Part shown: piece after piece, positions 55,990 to 64,000 of the stretch | Numbering within the stretch: position 1 is the stretch's first letter | How the letters are laid out: every line of letters begins with the position of its first letter | Source of the DNA: Ascochyta rabiei | Taxonomy: Eukaryota > Ascomycota > Dothideomycetes > Pleosporales > Didymellaceae | Direction: 5' to 3' | Assembly (NCBI RefSeq): GCF_004011695.2 | Contig: NC_082411.1 | Location: forward strand, 62,001-126,000 | DNA length: 64,000 nt | Position numbers and translations under genes: made by a program | The notes under the pieces: generated by a model | Databases searched by the model: none | Seen by the model: the letters and a program-made list of their open reading frames with translations, nothing else | Told to the model about the DNA's origin: nothing

Positions 55990-57414
55990 TCATCTCTCCC
56001 CCCCAAACCGCCTCGCCAGCCAGGCCGACCCCTTCTCGTCATACTCGGCCTTGTCCACGAGCACCTCCTTCAGCAGCTCTGGCTGGCTCGCGAACCGAGC
56101 CGCGCCAAGCCAGGTGTGCTTGATGGGATCCTCGGCCCGCGACAGATTCAGCACGTAGTCGCTCGGCACCAGCCTCCTCAGCTCCGCCTCCAGCCTCTCC
56201 ATGAAGCCCTCGATCAGCGAGTTGCCCCCCACAACCACCACGTTCGCCAGCAGCCCCACCCTCAGCGCCTCGGGAAGCAGGCCGAGCGACTCCATCACCG
56301 CGCCTGGAATGCCCGGCTCTTGGATGCCAATGTCGGACGGATGGAACAGAAGCTCGGGCACCGCGAACCGCTCGTTTCCTAGAGGCAGCAAGTCCTCTCG
56401 TGGTCCCTGCACGGGCTGCATTCCCTTTCGCACCCGACTCTTCGCAGGGTCGTGAGGTCGCGCGTGTCCGTGGATTGCGTTCTCGTAGTCGGGCAGCACG
56501 TAGTCCACCACCACGCTGCTGTCCAGCTCCCTCCGGTCCCCCAACCTCCCCTTCCACGTCCTCTCCAGGTCTCTGGCATACTGCTGTGGCGACGGCACCA
56601 CGTACGAGACGGCCTCTTTGATCTCGTTGAGCAGGTACGTCTCCTCCATCATGTTGTAGTGGCGCAGGGAGGACAGCTCCTTCATGTAGTTGGTGAGCAG
56701 CTTGCCGCCCACCGTCAGACGTCGCACGGCCGGCTGGACAAGCTTGCCGAGGTAGAGGGGGAGGATGGTGGTGTCCGAGTAGGAGGTGTCGATGAGGAGG
56801 AGGCACTCCTGCGGCTGAGCGGACAGCGATGCAGCGGGGGAATGGTATGCCGCCAGTGTAGCACCTGCGCACCATCAGCACTCTCCCCGGGTACCCTCAC
56901 GGCCACGCACGCACCAACGCAGCGATAGTAGGCCGCAAACTCAAACTGCTCAAACACAATCTCGTCGCAGTTCTTTTGCAGCTCCCTGGGGCAGTTTGGC
57001 TTCTCCGTCAAGACCAGATTCGTCTCTTTCGGCTCACACTGGGCCCGTCAGCTTGGCACCGTCCGTCTCCTACGGGCTGCGCGTACCCACCCTCAGCCCC
57101 TCGCGCGCGCCCATGAACTCGTGCTCCCATATCGCCTTCTCCGCCTCCCAGTTCACAATGAAGCCCTTCTCCACCGGCCGCCTGAAGGCCAGCTCGCCAA
57201 AGTCCTTGCACGAGTCGAGCTCGGACGCCGTGTACGTGCACTTGTCGCGGGTGCTGCGCGCGATGCAGTTTGCGATGACGCTGCAGTCATCGTAGCTGGG
57301 GGGAGAGGCGGGGTTCGTGGGGACGAGCCCGGCTTTGAGCGTGTAGGCGCCGTTGTCGAGGACGAGCGTCTTGTTGATGTCTGGCGCTGACTTTCGCGAC
57401 CCTTTTGGTGGCAT
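55990..57414 (-). CDS. ARP6: Actin-related protein 6
   Basis: Exons 57414-57091, 57038-56901 and 56814-55990 with introns of 52 and 86 nt give 428 residues, the usual Arp6 size. It has an actin-fold start, TLVLDNGAYTLKAGL, then CKDFGELAFRRPVEKG and EKPNCPRELQKNCDEIVFE. The block LLLIDTSYSDTTILP follows the second splice, and GNSLIEGFMERLEAELR is near the end. Arp6 is a subunit of the SWR1 chromatin remodeller that places histone H2A.Z and binds the Swc2/Swc6 module. The donor of the second intron was chosen as GTGAGG; two nearby GT sites are alternatives and would change a few residues. Confidence 0.92.
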
Positions 57415-58585
57415 GGTGGGTGTGTTGCGGTGTTCGGGTGTTGCGGTGTTCGGGTGTTGCGGTGTTGCGGTGTTGCGGGGATGACGATGCATGTGGGAAC
57501 GTCGCGCTCCAGACAGACGCGTCTGCGGGCAGTCACGTGTTGTCTTGGCATGCCGTGCACTCGTGAACTTGGACGCCCAGACGTGCAGACGCCCAGACAG
57601 ACTGCCAGACTTGCACACTTCCCGACTTCTCGAGCACGCGAGCATGGATCTTGTCTCTTCCAGCAGACGAGTCTTCGGCAAATCTTTCTGCCTGCTGACC
57701 TCGTTCGCGCATCGTGTCCAATCCAGCCACATCAACTGCGAGGCTGTCTGGCTGCTGGCCGCTAGACGCTGGCCGCTGGACGCAAACGTAACGGCTTCCC
57801 CACAATCCACTCCGCCCCGCAACGTCGTGCAACCTCACCACCAAGCTTCCACGCTGCTGTCAAGCTTCTTTGGCATCGTCCTGCATCGCCTGTAGCTCAC
57901 GTCGCCCTTCAGCATGGGTGCAGCTCTGCACCGCCCACACCATGACGCTCCCTCCCGGACCCCGCATCCGCCTCGCTTCACCTGGCCGTCTGGCTTGACT
58001 CCAGCCAACGAGAGTCAGCCATCGCCCTCTTAGTTGCAGAGGTGATTGCGTGAGACCGATAAGACACCGCCACACCTTGTCCTTATTGGTGAAGATGCAG
58101 TAAAACGATACCTGCCGGTACTCGAACCTTGCACCGAGGTCAGACCCCGGCCGCGAAGCCCCAGGCCTAACCTTGAAGGCTCACAGAGGTCGAGCGCTGA
58201 GGCTGAGTGCGCGCTGCACCTCGCGGAGCCTTCTTCCCCTTCCATGACCACCTTCTTTTCTTCTCTCTTCCCTTCTTCTCTACATGTACACCTCTCATCC
58301 TTGCTGTCCCTTGTCACGACTGTGTTCGCCGTGGGAGGCCCGTGTAGTGTGCCATCAACTTTCGGCCGGCCAGCCCGCCACCTGAAATCCAGAGGCAGCA
58401 GTCAGCCTTGGCCAGAGTCCAGCACATCTTGCAGATCGAACGGCCACCTTTTCGTGCTGATTTGGTCAACGTCTGATGAACTCACCACTGCTTTCCATAT
58501 GCGCCTGTCCATCTAAGACAACCAGGTGATCACCTTAGCTAGGTACCCCTGTCGCGCAAGACACGCGACCCTTGTCACTGACACA
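57415..58585. promoter_or_regulatory. Divergent promoter region of ARP6 and a conserved gene
   Basis: 1.17 kb without a supportable gene. Close to the ARP6 start (57421-57478) a short G/T-rich repeat of TGTTGCGGTGTTCGGG type occurs. CT-rich tracts before 58586 are typical of fungal 5' leaders. Confidence 0.5.
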
Positions 58586-61036
58586 ATGTCTGGCGTTGAG
58601 GTATGCTTCTATCCCAACCTCATGTCCTTTGGAAGGCCCACGACTAATGCCTACAGGTTGTCGCGGCTGTCAGCGCAATCGTCTCAGCCTTCCACGCCGG
58701 CTCGGAACTGCTCAAGCACATCAAGGCCAAGCGCCGCAAAGCCCGTGCCCAGGCTCAACAAGAGTTCGAGGAGAAGCAGTTGCAAGACTCGCTTGTATCG
58801 GGCGAACAGCAGATAGGCTCCCGATATGCGCAGGACATGAGGGAGATGGGCGACCTCGTGCGTGTCGGTGACTGTAAGTTGCGCTACAACCACCACCTCG
58901 AGCGCGGCACTAACGTACGTAGCCATTGCTCGAGATCGCCTCCTACACATTGCCGTGATGCTGCAGATGGAGATCATCAAGAGCCTCCAGATGGCTGCGA
59001 AGCACGAGACGGCCATATTGAACCTGCAAATACTGCATGAGGCATCCATCATGAATCGCAAAGATACTTTTGTGACTTTGAATGAGATGAAACAGAGACT
59101 CATCATGACACGGCCCATGACCCGCCAGATCGAGGACGACTCCGGTCAGCGATCCTCGGTTGCGACGCTACCATCCTCACGGTCAAGCACCTTTGATTCC
59201 TACAACACTGGACACGTACCAGCCGCTGTCACGCTTGGCCCACAAGGAGAGTCCAACGAGTCAAGATCCGGTCTCGCTCGATACTTCCAGATGAAACGCA
59301 ACAGCAGCACGTCCGCAAAGTCCGCGTCTACTGCAAACACATCGACGGAGAAGCCTAACATCAATTACAGTGCCGCGCTTGAGGAGCTAGTCAGGACCCG
59401 AGGTGAAGACCGTGCGACAATCATGAGAGACATTGACGAGATCATGGTCTCCTACAAAGGTCTCGATATAGGACAAGGGACGCCACATGAGCCGTGGGGT
59501 CAGAACCAGCTCCCCAAATCCTTTGGACGAAGAGATACGTGGACCGTATTGAACGGCGACGGTTCTCCAAGACAAGACACCTTCGCTCAAAATTGGGATC
59601 CCATGCAGACCGTCAATCACACATTGCCACCATCGCAAGCTTACCCAGGTCCCAACGCACAGAACCATGCCATGTTCAACCAGGACGTCTTCCCTGGTCA
59701 TCAGCAGCACCCATCGTATGCAGCCCCCAGCCCATACCCTCACTACCAGACTCAGACATCCCATCGATTCTCGGACTCATCAACGTCAAGTGCTCCATTC
59801 TCCGAAAGATCGTGGGAGCGCAACGGCTCGGATTCCTCGCGCAGCTCGTGCGCCCCAAGCGACCCACGTCTTTCGGTTCAATCACACCTATTCAACAAGT
59901 CGGCATGCTCGCCATCGACTTCTCCGAACGCGACATTTCATGATCACCATGGCCAGCGGTTAGCGCTTCCCACATCCTACGCACCAACAGACGAGACGTA
60001 CACATCCCCAATTGCGCCCCTTGCTGTCCCACAAAGAAGTCCATTGCGTGCGTCCTCGCACAATGGAGCATCTGCCAACGCACTAGTAGCTTCTCCCAAC
60101 ACGGCCAGCTCACCTTCGCAAAGTTCGTATACAACAGACCAACAGCGCAGTACGAGAGTCCCTGATCCAATTGCACCCTTCGCCTCGCCGCCGGACTCAG
60201 CTGCACCAAAAGAAGAGAACCGAACGGATCCAAGCCCTTCGCGTCCAAACCTCGTCTCTCCCGATGTACGCGGCCCTCCAAGCTCGCACAGTAGCTCGAG
60301 TGGACACACTGTGGTCTTTGGCGTACCTTCAGCGCCATGGCACAGAGCTGTGTCTGCCCCTATCGTCGATCGTATTCGACAGCCTTCCATAGCATCGACC
60401 GATAGCAGCAGTTCAGGCTCTATTGGTGTCATCCCACGACCTCCCGGGGCCATACTTTCCTCGACCATACAAAGTCCCAAGCCTGGCCAGGAGCGCATGA
60501 TGGGCGGTCGTCCTTGCAGAGACAACAACTACTGGGGCTTTTGCAAGGGCGCCTGGGATGTCCGTGAAGACGTCAAGAAAGGCCTAGCCGTCCGCAACAT
60601 GCCCTCGGGCATGTACAATACCAAGGAGGTCTGGGAGTGCAGACAGTGCAACTTCCGCGGTAACACGTACACTTTCATGCATCCCGGCAAGAAGGGCAAG
60701 AAAGAGACAGTGGTGGACCCCAACATACACACGTCCAAGTCAGGCATCCGCTACCGCTGGATTTTCCTCGCGAAGAGCCACGTCAAGAAGAAGACGCCCG
60801 ACAGCGCAAGCGAGGAGTGCAACTACGGCTGCGTCATCTGCAGCGTCGAGCTGAAGGTCACCAGCATCTTTGGCAACTTGGATACGCTCATGTACCACTT
60901 GCTGGAGCATGTCAGCGACATGACGCAGACGACCATGAAGCAGACGAGATGCATTGTGGGTCGGACTGCAGGCGCCGAAGAGGACTGGGACATCAACATG
61001 CCGCTTTTTGCGGATGTCAGTGAGGTGGAGGGGTGA
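58586..61036 (+). CDS. Conserved fungal protein of unknown function with C-terminal Cys-rich region
   Basis: Exons 58586-58600, 58657-58873 and 58923-61036 give 781 residues. The first exon codes only five residues (MSGVE). The N-terminal 140 residues are helical and coiled-coil-like (KHIKAKRRKARAQAQQEFEE, MLQMEIIKSLQMAAKHETA). A long Ser/Pro/Gln-rich disordered middle follows. The last about 180 residues are ordered and conserved-looking: NNYWGFCKGAWDVREDVKKG, ECRQCNFRG, EECNYGCVICSVELK and YHLLEHV, with Cys and His spacing that could bind zinc. The function is unknown; the layout suggests a cytoplasmic or nuclear scaffold. Splices hold frame. Confidence 0.85.
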
Positions 61037-62499
61037 GGTGGAATGTCCCTCACGGTAGCGCAGCTGTCTTGCAGAGATACCCAGTGTCCACGAGTCCTTG
61101 TTACTGTCCACATCAACGCACGCCCTTGTCCACCATGCATGTGATGTGAGTCAACTCCGCTTCTTCTACTGTCAGAAGGGTGGAGAAGGAAGCCGAGGTT
61201 GTCGTGGTGCATCAGTTGGATTGTCGCAGTTGCCAGTAGAGCGTCAGTCACGTGCAGAGAGGGTGTCTTGCCGTCAGTCTACTACAAGGTCGGCCGTCGT
61301 TCAGCGTATTGTCTTGTACTGTTCGGCCGTTGCTCAGTGTGTACACTGTGTTGCCTACTTGAACCATGACCGGACGGGCTCACAATCTCTCATCCCTGAC
61401 TTGGGAGCCATCGAGCGCACAAGTCGGGGCTCGTGTCGACTTGCAGCTTCTGAGCTTCTGCAGACCAAGGCCACATGCAATCTCGCACGCTCGCCACGGT
61501 GCACAAACACGACGTCAGAAGATGACGGCAATCTTAGCAGCCTCCGCGAGCGTGTGGCTAGCCGCTGCCAGGCGCAGGCCCAATTTGCCTGGGTGAGGGT
61601 GTTGCACGGCCGCCGCCCACGTTGCGACCACGTTGCGACCACGTTGCGACCGTCGGCATGGCGGTGCGTGTTGCAGACAGACACACACAGACACGAGGTG
61701 GCGGCACCAACAGCGGCGTCTGGCGAGGCGAGGAAGCACTCGGTTTCGGGCGCGCGCAAACCGCGCCACGGCGAGGTGTTTGAGGTGGATGAATGGCGAA
61801 ATTGCGTATGGGGCTGAAACCAGCGTCCGGGCTGACCGCTCCCATCTTACACCGCACACCGCACACCGCACACAGCACACAGCACACAGCACACAGCACA
61901 CAGCACACAGCACACAGCACACAGCACACAGCACAGCTCCCACGAGCGGTCACCGACACCGACACCGACCGTCACGTCACGTCAGCATGTCATGCCAATA
62001 ATGCCATGGCACAGGCGTCTGTGCTGCAGGAACCACAATGACAACGGCCCCGTTATCCGCCATGGATGCCGTGGTCGCTCGCGGCAGATGCAGCCAATCC
62101 GCAGCCCGTACCCAACGTGCCGATCGTCCACACCCTGGCCGCTCACCCTTGGCCTGCACGTCTGAATCCTGCGCAATTTGTCCCTCGCGGCCCCAGTCGC
62201 GTCTGGAAGTCTTGATGGCCGCTGGCATGAGCGACTAGGTACTGCGGAGGCAGCGCTTGGTTTCCCGCGGACTACCTAGCTGTCGCCAACACGTCGATGC
62301 CGGCGCATTTCTGCTAGTCGCTGCCTCTTCTTCCTTCTCGCTCCGGTCCACCACCTCGCCTCTCTCCGCGAAGCCGTCTGCTCTTCGGAGCTGTCCACTC
62401 CTTTGGTCGCCCGTCGCGCATTGCTCTCCTTCCTCATCTTGCCGTTGCCTCGTCCTCAATTTCCTGTCTGATACCCACTAGCCGTCCACTTGAAACGCC
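61037..62499. other. Intergenic region
   Basis: 1.46 kb without a supportable gene, apart from a microsatellite at 61850-61934. CT-rich leader-like sequence before 62500. Confidence 0.5.
61850..61934. repeat. Heptanucleotide microsatellite (ACACAGC/ACACCGC)
   Basis: About twelve tandem 7-bp units; the first three are ACACCGC and the rest ACACAGC. The frames crossing it are artefacts of the repeat. Confidence 0.92.
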
Positions 62500-64000
62500 A
62501 TGCCGAGCCTGCTCACGAGATCAAAGTCGCTCCGCCTTCTGAAGGGAGCTCGGAGGGGCGCACAGCAAGACGAGCCTCAGACGCCGAACCCTACGCCGCA
62601 GCCGACCGCCTTCCAGACAGACTTCGACCGCTTCAAAGCAGCGACTCCCGTTCCCACCTCTGGACGCCTGCTTGAACCCCCCGAGATGGCTGCCCGGCCG
62701 AGTACGTCAGGTGGACCCGGGGAACGCGCAATCCTCCAGTTCCACAAGAAAACGCTTCCTGCTCCATCAGTCTACTCCGAGGACCGCTTCCTGGCTTTCT
62801 CCTCGCCCACAAACTCCACCGCCGTCCTGCACGCTGTCGACAGTCCCGAGGACGTCATTGGCATTGCACTGGGCAGCCCCACCCTCGGCTCGCACTGGAC
62901 CTCAACGCCCCAAGCGACCACGGAGAACCTCGTCGCCGACGCCCAAATGTCTGCCTGGAACCACGCAAACGCATCCAGGACGACCATCACGGGGCCTCAG
63001 GCGCAGCCCAAGCCCAAGATCAGCCGGTGGAAGTCTCTGTTCAAGAAGACAGCGCCGTCGCCCAAAGAGAAGCCTTCTTTCTACCAGCTCGCCCAACAGG
63101 CCGCGCCCACCCGTGCAGACAGTCACCACGACACATCGCCAAAGTCCAGGTCGAAGCCAAGGCCGAAGCAGGAGGGGACAGTAGCAGTGCCCATCTCCGT
63201 CTTCAACCCGGACATGAGGCTGTCTCGCAACAAGTCGCAGGAGAACGTTTCGTCGAGGGAGGTTCAGCATGGCAGGAAGCGCTCAGCGACACTCGATGCC
63301 GGTCGCGCCGCGCCTCAATTCCACTTCCAGCGATCGGCCACGACTCCCAATCCGCCGCAAGCACCAACATCATCGACAGAGACTGCACCTGGCGCTGGCC
63401 TGTTGGGCGTGGACATTCCCGATGTGAAGATGGACCGCTACAGTGTCATGTTCAGTGGCGTGCTGGAGCCCACTCCGAATCGGTCATCGCTGTATCAGCG
63501 GCGACAGGAGAAGGCAGAGGGCGATAAAGTGAAGCCGTTGGACAACATATCGATCAAGCCATGTCCACGTGATGTCGTTGGACCCGCTTCACTCATCCCG
63601 CCCAAGGACGACATCGAGGGTTTACCAGAGCCCAGAATTCTGCCACGCGCTACGTCGCCCACAGTGTCCAATCCTCCCTCGGCGCGACTGTCGTTGTTTC
63701 CTGCCACCGGTCGCGCTACACCCACGCTACGTGCAGGCACACCAACGTTACGCGCAGGCACGCCAGTATTGCGAGCGCCATCACCCTTTGTCTCGAGTTC
63801 CCCACGAGCGCGGTCAAAGACCGCACCGGCGAGGTCACCAACGCATCAGACATTCAAGACGGCAGAAGAGAGCAAGAGCAAACCGCCGTCCACGAGCGTG
63901 ACGCGCCAGTACCACGACTCCCCGAGCCTCAAGCCGCAGCATGCCGCCCTCACGCCGACCTCTATCAACAGCTTCGAGTCCGAAGACGAGTCCATCACCG
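62500..64000 (+). CDS. Conserved fungal disordered protein, 3' end outside the window
   Basis: From ATG 62500 the frame is open for 500 codons to the window edge with no stop. The sequence is mostly Pro/Ser/Thr/Arg-rich and disordered. It has a basic amphipathic patch KISRWKSLFKKTAPSPKEK near residues 176-194 and a conserved-looking block GVDIPDVKMDRYSVMFSGVL about residue 305-325. A tandem RAGTPTLRAGTP motif lies near residue 410. GC-rich codon use matches the neighbouring core genes. I recognise no named domain. The DIPDV..RYSVMF block recalls uncharacterised ascomycete proteins, possibly linked to the cell cortex, which is inference. Confidence 0.8.
   Translation, partial: MPSLLTRSKSLRLLKGARRGAQQDEPQTPNPTPQPTAFQTDFDRFKAATPVPTSGRLLEPPEMAARPSTSGGPGERAILQFHKKTLPAPSVYSEDRFLAFSSPTNSTAVLHAVDSPEDVIGIALGSPTLGSHWTSTPQATTENLVADAQMSAWNHANASRTTITGPQAQPKPKISRWKSLFKKTAPSPKEKPSFYQLAQQAAPTRADSHHDTSPKSRSKPRPKQEGTVAVPISVFNPDMRLSRNKSQENVSSREVQHGRKRSATLDAGRAAPQFHFQRSATTPNPPQAPTSSTETAPGAGLLGVDIPDVKMDRYSVMFSGVLEPTPNRSSLYQRRQEKAEGDKVKPLDNISIKPCPRDVVGPASLIPPKDDIEGLPEPRILPRATSPTVSNPPSARLSLFPATGRATPTLRAGTPTLRAGTPVLRAPSPFVSSSPRARSKTAPARSPTHQTFKTAEESKSKPPSTSVTRQYHDSPSLKPQHAALTPTSINSFESEDESIT

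Noticed and set aside
56039..56881. 280-codon minus frame overlapping ARP6
   Set aside because: It is an alternative frame of the ARP6 exon; the actin-fold motifs are in the other frame.
61633..62041. Frames rich in His, Thr and Gln around 61.9 kb
   Set aside because: Produced by the 7-bp microsatellite, which is open in all frames.
1..64000. CRISPR arrays, prokaryotic operons, tRNA or rRNA genes
   Set aside because: No regularly spaced direct repeats with unique spacers were seen, intron-bearing genes show a eukaryote, and no convincing tRNA cloverleaf or rRNA segment was found by eye.

Overview
The window is nuclear DNA of a filamentous ascomycete. Genes carry short spliceosomal introns (about 46-100 nt, GT..AG), heterokaryon-incompatibility (HET) genes are present, and the repeats show C-to-T/G-to-A decay typical of repeat-induced point mutation (RIP). 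The protein families would fit a Dothideomycete (Pleosporales-like), but that placement is inference. I modelled the genes by splicing exons by hand; all lengths quoted keep frame unless a break is stated.

The left part, 1-16.6 kb, is an AT-rich, RIP-degraded repeat block. It holds a Copia element cut by the window edge (1-4734), then two unidentified long reading frames hidden under TAG/TAA stops and facing each other (4781-5866 plus, 6241-7773 minus). A structurally complete Gypsy element with 5-bp target duplications is nested there (8384-15294), and it carries an antisense reading frame near its 3' end. The transition zone, 16.6-24 kb, is a graveyard: one intact cysteine-rich secreted protein gene, a Tc1/mariner remnant, a broken HET gene, a broken membrane-protein gene, and a short Gypsy integrase fragment split by a hAT-type MITE with a perfect 8-bp target duplication.

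From 24.3 to 31.2 kb lies a compact organic-acid group: a tautomerase, a malate/C4-dicarboxylate permease divergent from a malic enzyme, and an FMN-dependent alpha-hydroxyacid dehydrogenase. The promoter shared by permease and malic enzyme contains a perfect 23-bp palindrome, and a 9-mer inside it recurs upstream of the hydroxyacid enzyme. Together the three suggest uptake of malate, conversion to pyruvate and oxidation of a related 2-hydroxyacid.

From 31.5 to 52.8 kb there are accessory genes mixed with relics. Intact ones are a secreted subtilase, a DUF985 cupin, a saccharopine-reductase-like oxidoreductase, a GRE2/dihydroflavonol-reductase-like SDR, a secreted Ser/Thr-rich protein and a P450. 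Broken ones are a kinase-like gene, a proline racemase, HET genes, a chitin synthase fragment joined to an SDR, an MFS transporter with one nonsense codon, and a second P450. No PKS, NRPS or terpene synthase backbone is seen.

From 53.6 kb to the right edge the DNA is GC-richer with conserved genes: mitochondrial ribosomal protein mL50, actin-related protein Arp6, and two conserved fungal proteins of unknown function, the last running off the window. A ten-unit AT-rich minisatellite (52970-53490) sits at the border between the accessory and core parts.
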